A DNA stretch of 64,000 bases. Source: Echiichthys vipera (Eukaryota; Chordata; Actinopteri; Perciformes; Trachinidae). Position 1 is the stretch's first letter, and each line of letters begins with the position of its first letter. Made by a program: the position numbers and the translations under genes. Below, in pieces: positions 1-11,564 of this stretch. The stretch spans positions 1,511,415 through 1,575,414 of the forward strand of contig OY829660.1 in assembly GCA_963691815.1 (NCBI GenBank), written 5' to 3'. Under the pieces are notes generated by a model. The model ran no database searches. It was given only the letters and a program-made list of their open reading frames with translations, and was not told the DNA's origin.

Positions 1-598
1 CAGGTTTACATGGAGGCGTCAGTGTCAGAGGGAGACCTCGTTAGCGTCCGGACTTCAGAATAGCAACCGCGCCGCTATGTGCTGCTAACAGCTGCTGTGG
101 AGCCGTGACGGAGAGTCCTATTCTGGGAATCGGGCATTCGACCTCGCTGCCAGCAGGGCCACGCCATAAAGCGACATGTCTGAGTCAGACATGTCAGCCC
201 CTCACACACCAGAGCGACCCGATCACATGCACTCAGCTCTGCGTCCAGGTGTGAGGACGGACGGAGATCCCAGCACTCACATCCTGTTTCAAAAGAGCTT
301 AAAGACTTTTATTTTGAAGCAGCAAAATCAGGAAATACTGGTGTAACTCAGCGTTCCCACGCTCCCTGGAAAAACCTGGACTGTTCTGCAGATATTTATG
401 ATTTATGATCAGTATGGAAACATCCTAAAGACACTATTTTATTATTATACTGTTTGTTTGAGGAGCAGTGAGAGAGAGAAGAGACGGCTGAAAGGAAAAT
501 TCCCTTTAGCGTCACTGTAACTCGACTTTACTCATAAAGTGAAATGTGAGCGTCAGAGATGATTTCGTACTGGATCGCACAAAACCGGTCTGTCGTCA
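1..598. other. No gene seen; probable intron 1 of the cavin4-like gene
   Basis: I see no open frame with coding character and no recognisable repeat here. Cavin genes usually have two coding exons, and only the second is visible in this window (from 3944). The stretch is therefore most simply intron or upstream sequence of that gene. This is inference only. Confidence 0.3.
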
Positions 599-2118
599 AG
601 GCCGTAATATTTACGAACAAAGTTGAACAAAAGTCGTAGTATTCAAGACTAGAAGTCGTGATTATTTTATACTAAAAGTTGTTTTATTAAGAGAGCAAAA
701 GTTTTAGTATTTCGAAAACAAAAGTCGTAGTATTTGGAGACCGAAAGTCGTAGTATTTGGAGAACAAAAGTCGTAATATTCGGGGACCAAAAGTCGTAGT
801 ATTTGGAGCCCAAAAGTCGCAGTATTTGGAGACCAAAAGTCGTAGTACTTGGAGACCAAAAGTCGTAATATTTGGAGACCAAAAGTCGTAGTATTCGGAG
901 ACCAAAAGTCGTAGTATTTGGAGCCCAAAAGTCGTAGCATTTGGAGACCAAAAGTCGTAGTATTTGGAGAACAAAAGTCGTAGTATTTGGAGCCCAAAAG
1001 TCGTAGTATTTGGAGACCGAAAGTCGTAGTCAAAAGTCGTAATGTTGGAGACCAAAAGTCGTGATATTTGGAGACCAAAAGTCGTAGTATTTGGAGACCA
1101 AAAGTCGTAGTATTTGGAGACCAAAAGTCGTTGTATTTGGAGACCAAAAGTCGTAATATTTGGAGACCAAAAGTCGTAGTATTTGGAGACCAAAAGTCGT
1201 AATATTTGGAGACCAAAAGTCGTAATGTTGGAGACCAAAAGTCGTAATATTTGGAGACCAAATGTCGTAGTATTTGGAGACCAAAAGTCGTAGTAATTGG
1301 AGACCAAAAGTCGCAATATTTGGAGACCAAATGTCGTAGTATTTGGAGACCAAAAGTCGTAGTAATTGGAGACCAGAAGTCGTAATATTTGGAGTCCAAA
1401 TGTCGTAGTATTTGGAGAACAAAAGTCGTAATATTTGGAGAACAAAAGTCGTAGTATTTGGAGACCAAAAGTCGCAATATTTGGAGACCAAATGTCGTAG
1501 TATTTGGAGACCAAAAGTCGTAGTAATTGGAGACCAGAAGTCGTAATATTTGGAGACCAAATGTCGTAGTATTTGGAGACCAAAAGTCGTAGTAATTGGA
1601 GACCAGAAGTCGTAATATTTGGAGTCCAAAAGTCGTAGTAATTGGAGACCAAATGTCGTAGTATTTGGAGACCAAAAGTCGTAGTATTTAGAGACCAAAA
1701 GTCGTAATATTTGGAGACCAAAAGTCGGAATATTTGGAGACCAAAAGTCGTAGTATTTGGGGACCAAAAGTCGGAATATTTGGAGAACAAAAGTCGTAGT
1801 ATTTGGAGACCAAAAGTCGTAATATTTGGAGACCAAAAGTCGTAGTACTTGGAGACCGAAAGTCGTAATATTCAGAGACCAAAAGTCGTAATATTTGGAG
1901 ACCGAAAGTCGTAATATTTGGAGACCAAAAGTCGTAGTATTTTGAGACCAAAAGTCGTAGTATTTGGCGGCCAAAAGTCGTATTATTCGGAGATGAAAAC
2001 TCGTAGTATTTGGAGACCAAAAGTCGTAATATTTGGAGACCAAAAGTCGTAGTATTTGGAGACCAAAAGTCGTAGTATTCAGAGACCAAAAGTCGTAATA
2101 TTTGGAGACCAAATATCG
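599..2118. repeat. 23-bp minisatellite, about 65 units
   Basis: The unit contains AAAAGTCGTAGTATTTGGAG and recurs every 23 bp with scattered point changes and a few short units. Because 23 is not a multiple of three and the unit lacks minus-strand stops, all three minus frames stay open for hundreds of codons, with a peptide period of 23 residues. These frames are repeat artefacts, not genes. The array ends in AT-rich unique sequence near 2119. Confidence 0.95.
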
Positions 2119-2720
2119 TATATTTTTAATTCAATTAAAACAACAGTGAATAAATAAAAAGCTAATTACGACACAAATATAAATGTATTGTGCCTGTGTT
2201 TTTATTTTTATTGTTAGCATAAATATTTATAAATATCTCCGAGGCGGATTTTTTTCCAATCACGTGATGAAATGTGGCGTCCAGCTCCTCTGTGTCTCTT
2301 TGCAGCCTGCAGAGGAGACGGTCACAGGGTTGATTTCCTCCTGACGGATGTGCCGTCGGTTATTCTGAGGCCTCGCTTCGTCTCCTGATAAAGAGCCTCA
2401 GCCGGAGCCGTCTCACCAGGAAGCAACAGGCGCTCTGTTAGAGACGCCGGGCGCCGGCGGCTGAATGATGGCGGCCGGGGCGCTAATGAGAAAAAGATAA
2501 ATGTGCTGGTGCACGCTCGGGGCCTCGCCTCCTCTGCCCCACGCTGGACGTCAGAGGACAGCGGCTCGTCCTGGGGCTCTAATGCCGCCTTAGTTTGGGA
2601 TGTTTCTGCTGTGTGGCGATGAAAGACACGGTTATGAGTTCAACTTCCCACGGGCGTAAACATCAGAGGTCACCCAGAGGATTACATCACTTCCTGTGAC
2701 TCTACGCGCTCCGCAAAGGG
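2119..2720. other. Unique non-coding stretch
   Basis: No open frame of interest. The first 130 bases are AT-rich. From about 2250 the sequence becomes GC-rich and non-repetitive, the only such block between the minisatellite and the SINE. That makes it a modest candidate for conserved non-coding DNA, but nothing in it identifies a function. Confidence 0.3.
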
Positions 2721-2721
2721 C

Positions 2722-2915
2722 GACAGTAGCTCAGTCCATAGTTGATGGGAACCGTGGGGTCGCCGGTTTGAGTCCCTGTGTGGACTATGAATGGAGTGTG
2801 GACTGGTGGCTGGAGAGGTGCCAGTTCATCTCCTGGGCACTGCAGAGGTGCTGTTGAGCAAGGCACCGAACCCCCAACTGCTCGGGGCGCCGACCCATTG
2901 GCATCCCCATCTCTC

Positions 2916-2921
<6 letters not shown>
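2722..2921 (+). mobile_element. tRNA-derived SINE fragment
   Basis: The 5' part carries RNA polymerase III promoter-like boxes: an A-box-like TAGCTCAGTCCA near 2727 and a B-box-like GGTTTGAGTCC near 2765. The body, with the segment GGTGCCAGTTCATCTCCTGG, is shared with the copy at 20456-20803. The 3' end is replaced by the (GT)n array starting at 2922, so the tail is missing. The tRNA-like region does not form a complete tRNA gene. Confidence 0.75.
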
Positions 2922-3115
<194 letters not shown>

Positions 3116-3199
3116 TTCCTCTTCCCCCACCTGAGGTTATTAATACTGGTTTTGACCCCCGTCCCCTGCTGGTGTAATGATTGTGTCGTTCAGCGTGTG

Positions 3200-3270
3200 G
3201 ACGCGCTCTGATTAATGAGTGCGGTCGCTGCAGGACGCCGAGCTTTAATTAGGATTAATTAGCTTTCACA
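3200..3270. promoter_or_regulatory. Cluster of TAAT/TAATTA homeodomain-type sites
   Basis: Within 70 bases there are GATTAATGAG, TTTAATTAGG and ATTAATTAGC, giving several overlapping TAAT cores in unique sequence. Clusters like this are typical of homeodomain-bound enhancers in vertebrates. With no conservation data this is only a candidate. Confidence 0.25.
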
Positions 3271-3943
3271 TCCAAAGTCACCTGTCGGGCGCCGAGGGTG
3301 GAGCAGCTTGTTTGAGTCCAAACACCAGCGGACGAACGACACCCCGGCGTTTTTCATGAGGATTTGAAATGAAGAGTTATAAAGAGAGAAAGAGGGGAAA
3401 GACAAAACTAATTATGTGTTAATTATATTCATTAAATGTCTCAAAAACATCCGTTCATCGCATTATTTAGAACATTTTTACATCTGAAAAGATCTTTATT
3501 AGCACAGAAGACGTAACTTCCATGTAAATTGTACCGCGGAAGATACAAAAGGACTGAAAAACTACCAAAAATAACCTTAAAATTAACGAAACAATCAAAA
3601 CCAAAGAACTAAAATGAACACACCAACTAAAAATGACCCAAAATGACTTTAAAGAGACACAAATGACCTCATGGAAAAGTAAAACATCTAAAAAAACAGA
3701 TGCAAAATGACCAAAAACAGACAACAAGGATCGACTCTTTGAGCCTGTCGAAGTTGGGGGGTCTTGTTCCTCCGTAGACAGAGTCGGGGGGGCTCTTACA
3801 CGTCTGTGCCCAGGGGCAAAATGTCAAATGTTTCTTGTGTGTTCACATGAATTCTTCCAGTCGGGACCTCATTTTTCTGATTATTCCAGCACCCCATGAA
3901 TGCAGCATGAGGTAGATTCTAACAACCGTGTTCCTCTCCGCAG
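3271..3943. other. Intron end with degenerate dispersed repeat
   Basis: 3480-3830 contains AT-rich sequence with repeated AAAATGAC and GATGCAAAATGAC words. These are the reverse complement of the TTTTGCATC minisatellite family found at 32.7, 40 and 58 kb. It is followed by a G-run and the words GTCTGTGCCCAGG, which recur at about 59625, so this is a dispersed repeat. The pyrimidine-rich acceptor of the cavin4 exon ends at 3943. Confidence 0.5.
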
Positions 3944-4540
3944 GGTGAGACCGAGATCCCATCAGTCGCTGTCACTAAGTCCCCCAAAGGATGCGGCCTG
4001 GACGGGCTGGAGATTGAGCCCGACTCCTACGACGTCCCCGTGGACCTCTCCTCCGACGAAGAGTACCTGAGCGTGGAGGAGGCCGACCCCTCGCGAGCCG
4101 CCCGCTTCAAGAAGTCGATGGCGAAGAGCTCAGAGACCTTGAAGGCCGCCTTCTCCAAGGAGAGCATGACCAAAACCAAAGACAACCTGGGCACCAAGTT
4201 CCACAACCTGGGAGAGAAGGTCATGCCGCACGAGCGGCGGGACAAGATGCACCAAGCCGGCGAGCGTCTGAAGCAGTCGGGCGAGCGTCTGAAGGAGAAC
4301 ATCGCCAAGAAAGCTCCGAACAAAGAGACCTTCCGCATCAAGCTGAAGAAGGAGAGGGCCGTCGCGGAGGGCCAGGAGGGCGCCGAGGCCGAGGTGGACG
4401 TCGACGCAAAGCTCCACATCGAGGCCCCGAGCGCGGACAAGCCGGTCGCCTACACCGAGGTCGCCATGGAAACCAAGAGGGAGGGGCCTGTGGAGGAAGT
4501 GGGCGCCACCCGGATAGGAGAAGAGGATTACGGGAAGTAG
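3944..4540 (+). CDS. cavin4: Cavin-4-like protein, last coding exon (5' partial)
   Basis: This exon encodes the C-terminal 198 residues of a cavin, a coat protein of caveolae; cavin-4 (MURC) is the muscle form. The frame opens directly after the acceptor TTCCTCTCCGCAG and runs to TAG at 4538-4540. Early in it is VDLSSDEEY, followed by a basic region with RAARFKKS and LKAAFSKESM, then the tandem GERLKQSGERLK motif, APNKETFRIK and AVAEGQE. From memory, that order matches cavin-4 better than cavin-1, -2 or -3. The N-terminal coiled-coil exon must lie left of the window. Coding bases are GC-rich at third positions, unlike the flanks. I cannot decide between the a and b fish paralogues. The ATG-less start is a splice acceptor, not a translation start. 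Confidence 0.85.
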   Translation, partial: GETEIPSVAVTKSPKGCGLDGLEIEPDSYDVPVDLSSDEEYLSVEEADPSRAARFKKSMAKSSETLKAAFSKESMTKTKDNLGTKFHNLGEKVMPHERRDKMHQAGERLKQSGERLKENIAKKAPNKETFRIKLKKERAVAEGQEGAEAEVDVDAKLHIEAPSADKPVAYTEVAMETKREGPVEEVGATRIGEEDYGK

Positions 4541-5484
4541 ATCAGGTGTCCGATCAGACATGAAGAGAAGGCGGGACACTGGAGGGAAACTCGTAATGCC
4601 GAGGATTTAGAGAGAAGGTTTGTGATTGGTCGACATCGATGACGGACATTTAAATTAAATTAAATTAAGTTAAATTAACTTAAAACGGAAGAAGTTCTCG
4701 ATGGGTATCGGCGCTGACACCAGACACTCTTTACTTTTGTGTTTGAGTCCAGGAAAGTTTCTCTGTCGGATGTTTTTCAACAATTACATCACTGAAACAA
4801 CGTGAACGTGAATGTGAATTTCTTTATTTCTACGGAAAAAATCAGGTTTTAAGATTAATTTGACTAATTTGTGAGTTAAATCTGAGAGATGTGCGATTGT
4901 CGAGGAGAAGGAAATGAAACGGTAGACGAAAGATGCTGAATGTCGATCTGAAGCTGGTGTGTTGGTCTTTTATCTGGATGCACATATAATGTTGTACATA
5001 CTTCCAAAACTGGGGAGGTGAAATGTGGCGGGTGCAGAACTCAGCTGGTCTCTGAGACGCCTGCTGACCATCGGACGGGTTTCTGTATGAAATAGAACAA
5101 GAAGCAGATTCAGCGATAGCTTCCATAGACGTTAAAGCTGCACCAGGCAAAGAGAGGGAACGTTAGGACTTCATTACCCAGAGTTCATTGCATGTAGTAA
5201 CCAAGTTAGCATCAAATCAGCGCAGTTCCCATAACGATGAGGGTGTCGTCGGCCAAAAGTGAGAGCTGCTCCAGACGTGAGTTCACAAAACCAATTATTA
5301 ATATTTATTACTGAAATAACGTCCAGAGCAAAGAAGGAAATCAGGTGACGTAGAATCAGAGCGTGCAAATCCCCGTAGGGAGGAGGGTCGGGGTCGTGGA
5401 CGGGTCCAAAACCCAGGACTCTGACCTGGAGGACCGGTGTTCAAGTCCTGGAAGAACTGAGACAAACCACCTTTATCTGATCTG
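4541..5484 (+). other. Probable 3' UTR and downstream sequence of cavin4
   Basis: No further coding frame. A short TTAAATTAAATTAA run lies near 4650, with ATTAAA variants but no clear polyadenylation site. The next AATAAA on this strand is at 6138, so the end of the transcript is unresolved. Confidence 0.35.
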
Positions 5485-5868
5485 AACCAAGTTAGAGACT
5501 AAACTTAGCCTTCACTTAACCGTCACCTTTAGAGACTAAACTTAACCTTCATCTTTAGAGACTACACTTAACCGTCACCTTTAGAGACTAAACTTAGCCG
5601 TCACCTTTAGAGACTACACTTAACCATCACCTTTAGAGACTAAACTTAACAGTCACCTTTAGAGACTAAACTTAACCGTCACCTTTACAGACTAAACTTA
5701 ACCATCACCTTTAGAGACTAAACTTAACCGTCACCTTTAGAGACTAAACTTAACCGTCACCTTTAGAGACTAAACTTAACCGTCTCCTTTAGAGACTAAA
5801 CTTAACCGTCTCCTTTAGTCGTCTAAACTTAACCGTCTCCTTTAGTCGTCTAAACTTAACCGTCGCAC
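5485..5868. repeat. 26-bp minisatellite, about 14 units
   Basis: The unit contains TTTAGAGACTAAACTTAACC followed by GTCACC. The last units are diverged to TTTAGTCGTCTAAACTT. No coding meaning is seen. Confidence 0.9.
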
Positions 5869-6759
5869 ACGCCACAGATCCCCCCTCAATCATGTTACAA
5901 TATCACAGACACAAGCCTCAAGCTAGCACACGTAGCGTTAGCTCCATGCTGTTTATTGATGAGAGAAGACACGAACGTGTTCACAGGAATCTGGTGCACG
6001 TGCACTGACGAGCACACAATGGGAGGGAGGGGCGGAGCTTGTGGTAGAGGGGGAGGGGCGTGAGAGTTGTAAACCTGCCCAACAAAAATCCACCCTGACA
6101 GATTTAGTATCTTTGGAAACAGTTTAATCTCCATCTGAATAAAGTTTTGAGGGTTTGACGAAACAAATCTTCGTCCAGTGCAGCTTTAAGTTTGACTTTG
6201 CATGAACTTTACAGCGACACAACCCCTGATAACGAGTGACGCGGAGCTTCTGACTTTAGCGTGAGTGGATTGAAGTCGGCGTCGGCGGCTTCTAAGCTTT
6301 TTGAGCACTGCTGAATTTCGCTGTATGAATGTTTTAATCGCTTTGCTGTTTTATATTTGTAGTTTCCCATAAAGTCGTGATTAGCGAGCTCGCAGCTTTC
6401 ATCGGGATGGTTTCAGGATTTAACGTTGTGCTACTAGCGCAGCGTCTTATTCTGAAAGTCACTTCCTGTATAGCTTTAACCTTCTGTTGCTGTATTCATG
6501 TGATTTGATTGAGAGTTTGTTTGGTTTGAACGTTTTGATCAAGGTTTCATTTCATTTGCGTATATCGTTTATTTTTCATGTTTGATTACAGCTCAGTTTC
6601 CATTTTGTGTGTTTTTTGTCATTTTTACAAACATCTCGATCCAGTTTTGACGCTTTACGGCGAGAAACAGCTGATTTTGGACCTGTGTGGTTGTTTCGGC
6701 CTGTTCTGTGTCAGCGGCACCAGACATTCATCCTGTTTTTGTATAAATAAAGTTTCATG
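5869..6759. other. Intergenic, no gene recognised
   Basis: Mixed unique sequence without a credible frame. AATAAA occurs at 6138 and again in GTATAAATAAAG near 6741. The second lies just before the PBS-bearing array and could be a retroelement-type TATA/polyadenylation signal. That is speculative. Confidence 0.3.
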
Positions 6760-8390
6760 AAACCTTAAAACCGAAAAAGGCAACAACTGTTGTTGGAGTT
6801 TTATTTAGACTAATAGGTTCAGATGAACATTTATTTATTACATCCCACTGTTTACACAAAACAACTGGTGTAATGTCTCTTCCCTTTCTGATCATAAGCT
6901 TGGTTGAAGCAAAAATTGGGGGCTCGTCCAGGGTTAAATCACCTGAAAACGAAAAAAAGGTAACCACTGTTGTTGGTGTTCTAATTTAGACTAAAATGGT
7001 TCATATGAACATTTATTTATTACATCCCCATGTTTACAAAAAAAACTGGTTTTATGTTGCTTCCCATTCCCCTCATGAGCTTGGTTGTAACATAATTGGG
7101 GGCTCGTCCAGGGTTAAATCGGCTCAGAACAAAAAAAAAAGGGGTTTTATTTAGACTAAAATGGTTTGTATGGACATTTATTTATTACATCCCCCTGTTT
7201 ACAAAAACAACTGGTTTTATGTCTCTTCCCTTTCCCCTCATGAGCTTAGTTGTAACAAAATTGGGGGCTCGTCCAGGATTGAATCGCCTGAAAATGGAAA
7301 AAAGGGTTTTCATTTGGACTAGAATGGTTCGAACTGACATTTATTTATTACGTCCCCGTTTACAAAAAACAACTGGTTTTATGTTGCTTCCCTTTCCCTC
7401 CATAAGCTTGGTTGTAACAAAATTGGGGGCTCGTCCAGGATTAAATCGCCTGAAAACGAAAAAAGGGTAACCACTGTTGTTGGTGTTTTTATTTAGACTA
7501 AAATGGTTTCAATTAACATTTATTTATTACATCCCCCTGTTTACACAAAAACAACTGGTTTTATGTTGCTTCCCTTTCCTCTCATGAGCTTGGTTGTAAC
7601 ATAATTGGGGGCTCGTCCAGGATTGAATCGCCTGAAAATGGAAAAAAGGGTTTTCATTTGGACTAGAATGGTTCGAACTGACATTTATTTATTACGTCCC
7701 CGTTTACAAAAAACAACTGGTTTTATGTTGCTTCCCTTTCCCTCCATAAGCTTGGTTGTAACAAAATTGGGGGCTCGTCCAGGGTTAAATCGCCTGAAAA
7801 CGAAAAAAGGTAACCACTGTTGTTGGTGTTTTTATTTAGACTAAAATGGTTTCAATTAACATTTATTTATTACATCCCCCTGTTTACAAAAACAACTGGT
7901 TTTATGTTGCTTCCCTTTCCCCTCATTAGCTTGTTTGTACCAAACATTGGGGGCTCGTCCAGGGTTTAATCGCCTAAAAGAAGGAAAAAAGGGTTTTTAT
8001 TTGGACTAAAATGGTTCATATGAACTTTTATTTATTACATCCCCATATTTACAAAAAACAACTGGTTTTATGTTGCTTCCCTTTCCCCTCATAAGCTTGG
8101 TTGTAAAAAAAATTGGGGGCTCGTCCAGGGTTAAATCGCCTGAAACCAAAAAAAAGGGTAACCACTGTTGTTGGAGTTTTAATTTAGTCTAAAATGGTTT
8201 CGATTAACATTTATTTATTACATCCCACTGTTTACAAAAAACAACTGGTTTTATGTCTCTTCCCTTTGCCCTCATGAGCTTGGTTATAACAAAAATGGGG
8301 GCTCGTCCAAGGTTAAATCGCCTTAAAATGAAAAAAGGGTTTTAATTTAGACTAAAATGGTTCGTATGGACATTTATTTGTTACGTCCCT
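6760..8390 (+). repeat. Tandem array (about 160-185 bp unit) with tRNA-Pro PBS-like motif
   Basis: Nine units are marked by GGGGGCTCGTCCA near 6918, 7103, 7265, 7428, 7608, 7771, 7948, 8117 and 8297. Each unit also has the words ACCACTGTTGTTGG (in part of the units), ACATTTATTTATTAC, CAACTGGTTTTATG and GCTTGGTTGTAAC. In at least three units the motif reads TGGGGGCTCGTCCAGGAT, one base different from the 18-base primer-binding site complementary to the tRNA-Pro 3' end used by many retroviruses and LTR elements. No gag or pol coding sequence is present. Short frames inside the array are repeat artefacts. Confidence 0.85.
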
Positions 8391-9292
8391 CGTGAAAAGG
8401 AGCAATGAGACATGTATGACGACACCGCGGACACCTGCAGGACTTAAATCCTCTGTTTATTTGTATATAATTGTAATTATAATTATTATAATGAGGGTTT
8501 CCATCATTTATCCCTGCTTATCTTTTCACAGATGTCTGGTTTTATCCCTCACATCTCAAACCTGAGGCTCAGCTCATCTCTCCTCTCTGTCGCTGTCTCC
8601 CGCTGATCTCATTCATCTGCGGCTCAAATTAAATCACTAACTCGATGTTGGCTCGGGCAAAACGCGATCACTCAACTGAGTCAGCAGAGTCTCATATTCA
8701 CTTCTCCGCCGGCGTCTAAATGAAATGCCAATCATTTGTGCTCCCGAGGGAGTTTACGGTGCAGCTCGTCTTCTGTGTGGCCGCGGATCTCAGCAGCAGT
8801 TTGTCAAGTGTGAATTTATCGGCCCTAAAACAAACAGTGGGACTCGTATTTCCTCAAAGAGTCCAATCAAACCGGCCACCTGCACACAAACCCTGTGAGG
8901 ATGAGGGACGATAAAGACGCTCTGTGGTCCCACTGGAATATCACACTCACACCAATCTATCTGCAGTCCAGAGCTTTATTCTGAAAGGACACCTACATAA
9001 CTAACAGGAAGTACTCTGATTAGCTGTGCGCCCAAACTGTATATTTGTTTACCCCGAACATATTTCTGCCCAACACACAATCTGACAGGGTTTCATTTAA
9101 ATAAATGTCTGTTTAAGCTGAAATAGGAAACTTTCTTTTGTCACGTTTGCTCATTATATTCTGACAGATCATCAAAATCACAATTCTCTGCTCCTCATCC
9201 CGACTCATCGTCACGCACCGGCGTTTTGTCAGGAACGTTTGGCGTCACTTCTTGATGCTCGGGGCCAACCAGAGGAATAAATTTGTACTGCC
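8391..9292. other. Intergenic, candidate conserved block
   Basis: About 8540-8900 is non-repetitive and of balanced composition, between two large arrays. It contains CAAATTAAATCACTAAC and ATGCCAATCATTTG, words of homeodomain-site type. No coding support. Its function is unknown. Confidence 0.25.
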
Positions 9293-10528
9293 AAAACATG
9301 TGCTCTAGTGCCCTCTAGGAGCCTAAACGTGTGCTAAAGTGTCCTCTAGGAGCCAAAACGTGTGTTAAAGTGTCCTCTAGGAGCATAAACGTGTGCTAAA
9401 GTGTCCTCTAGGAGCCAAAACGTGTGTTAAAGTGTCCTCTAGGAGCATAAACGTGTGTTAAAGTGAACTCTAGGAGCATAAACGTGTGCTAAAGTGTAGG
9501 AGCATAAACGTGTGCTAAAGTGCCCTCTAGGAGTCAAAACGTGTGTTAAAGTGTCCTCTAGGAGCCTAAACGTGTGTTAAAGTGTCCTCTAGGAGCATAA
9601 ACGTGTGCTAAAGTGTCCTCTAGGAGCCAAAACATGTGCTAAAGTGTCCTCTAGGAGCCTTAACGTGTGTTAAAGTGTCCTCTAGGAGCCTTAACGTGTG
9701 CTAGAGTGTCCTCCAGGAGCATAAACGTGTGTTAAAGTGTCCTCTAGGAGCCTAAACGTGTGTTAAAGTGTCCTCTAGGAGCCTAAACGTGTGCTAAAGT
9801 GTCCTCTAGGAGCATAAACATGTGTTTAAGTGTCCTCTAGGAGCATAAACGTGTGTTAAAGTGCCCTCTAGGAGCATAAACATGTGTTTAAGTGTCCTCT
9901 AGGAACATAAACGTGTGCTAAAGTGTCCTCTAGGAGCATAAACATGTGTTAAAGTGTCCTCTAGGAACATAAACGTGTGTTAAAGTGTCCTCTAGGAGCA
10001 TAAACGTGTGTTAAAGTGTCCTCTAGGTGCCAAAACATGTGCTAAAGTGTCATCAGGAGCCTTAACGTGTGTTAAAGTGTCCTCTAGGAGCCTAAACGTG
10101 TGTTAAAGTGTCTTCTAGGAGCATAAACGTGTGTTAAAGTGTCCTCTAGGAGCATAAACGTGTGTTAATGTGTCCTCTAGGAGCATAAACGTGTGCTAAA
10201 GTGTCCTCTAGGAGCACAAACGTGTGCTAAAGTGTCCTCTAGGAGCACAAACGTGTGCTAAAGTGTTCTCTAGGAGCCCTAACGTGTGCTAAAGTGTCCT
10301 CTAGGAGCATAAACGTGTTAAAGTGTCCTCTAGGAGCATAAACGTGTGCTAAAGTGTTCTCTAGGGGCCTTAACGTGTGTTAAAGTGTCCTCTAGGAGCA
10401 TAAACGTGTGTTAAAGTGTCCTCTAGGAGCATAAACGTGTGTTAAAGTGTCCTCTAGGAGCATAAACGTGTGTTAAAGTGTCCTCTAGGAGCCAAAGCGT
10501 GTGCTAAAGTGTCCTCTAGGAGCCAGTC
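9293..10528. repeat. 31-bp minisatellite, about 40 units
   Basis: The unit contains AAAGTGTCCTCTAGGAGC followed by ATAAACGTGTGTT. Units vary chiefly at CATAA/CCTAA/CCAAA and at TGTGTT/TGTGCT. Both strands carry frequent stops, so no long frame arises. Confidence 0.95.
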
Positions 10529-11245
10529 AGTGTTGAGGACGCTCTAGTTGTGCCCATATTCGCCCCTGCCCTTCAAAAAGTCTGTGCAAGCCCCTGAATA
10601 TGTAGGACCAGTGAATGGGAGCACGTGCGTGCAGCGTCGGTGTGCAGAGAGAAAGCAGCCTGTGACCCAGAGAGCGTCGGGTCCTGCAGCTCCGTCTGAC
10701 CCGTCTTTAAGGTTTGGATCTGGAAGTTTCTGCAGGTTCGTCAGCTGCTGCGTCTAATTTCAGCGCTGCTGCTTTTTATAACCGTGACAAACTCAGGAAA
10801 GATGACACCGCTGCCATCTGCACCTCCCCCCCCGCACACGGGCACCTGTGCTTCACCGTTAACAGGTTGTCACGGCAACTGTACCCATCAGCGCCTCAGA
10901 GAAGTGGAGCCAGAAAAAAACAGGAATGTTAATTCATTAATTTGTGCTCGTTCAGGCAGATCGGTGATTGTGAGTGTTGCTCTGCAGCGTCTCTGCTCCT
11001 GCGCGGCTCCACCGACGCCAGGAACCATCGTTTTGATTTATTTCACACAGAGAGCGAGAAAAAGAGATAGAGACGCCGCGCTGGAGTGATTGCGTCCAGC
11101 TCCATCTGTTTGTTATGCATTAGCTGAGCGCAAATGAGCTCTTATAGCAATCTGGTGGAGAGGAACGGCCTCGGGCGATTCCAGCGCGGAGAAGGAAGAG
11201 AGGCTCCGCGGCTCCATTAAGACATGTTCATCTTCTCCGTCAGAG
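10529..11245. other. Intergenic, no gene recognised
   Basis: Short open frames here have no recognisable domain. 11090-11240 is unique sequence with TTATGCATTAGC and GCGCAAATGAGC, octamer/homeodomain-like words that could mark a regulatory element. This is weak. Confidence 0.25.
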
Positions 11246-11261
11246 CGAACACTTCCTCTTA

Positions 11262-11564
11262 CTCGTCTTCTTCTTCTTCTTCTTCTTCTTCTTCTTCTTC
11301 TTCTTCCTCGTCTTCTTCTTCCTCGTCTTCTTCTTCTTCTTCTTCTTCTTCTTCTTCTTCTTCTTCCTCGTCTTCTTCTTCTTCTTCTTCTTCTTCTACT
11401 TCTCCTTCTTCTTCTTCTTCTTCTTCTTCTTCTTCTTCCTCGTCTTCTTCCTCGTCTTCTTCCTCGTCTTCTTCCTCGTCTTCTTCCTCTTCTTCTTCCT
11501 CTTCTTCTTCTTCTTCTTCTCCTTCTTCTTCTTCTTCTTCTCCTTCTTCTTCTCCTCCTGAGCA
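11262..11564. repeat. (TTC/TCC)n pyrimidine-rich trinucleotide array
   Basis: About 300 bases consist of TTC with interspersed CTC, TCG and TCC. Every frame is open: poly-Ser on plus, poly-Arg on minus. Reading the array as a protein is not supported, because no flanking coding sequence or splice context exists. Confidence 0.97.

Noticed and set aside
687..2112. Long minus-strand frames (323-367 codons) as a repeat protein gene
   Set aside because: They arise in all three frames from one 23-bp stop-free unit, with no splice sites, promoter or non-repeat coding flank.
2722..2800. tRNA gene
   Set aside because: A and B boxes are present but no cloverleaf or terminator. The same body is repeated at 20456, so it is a SINE.
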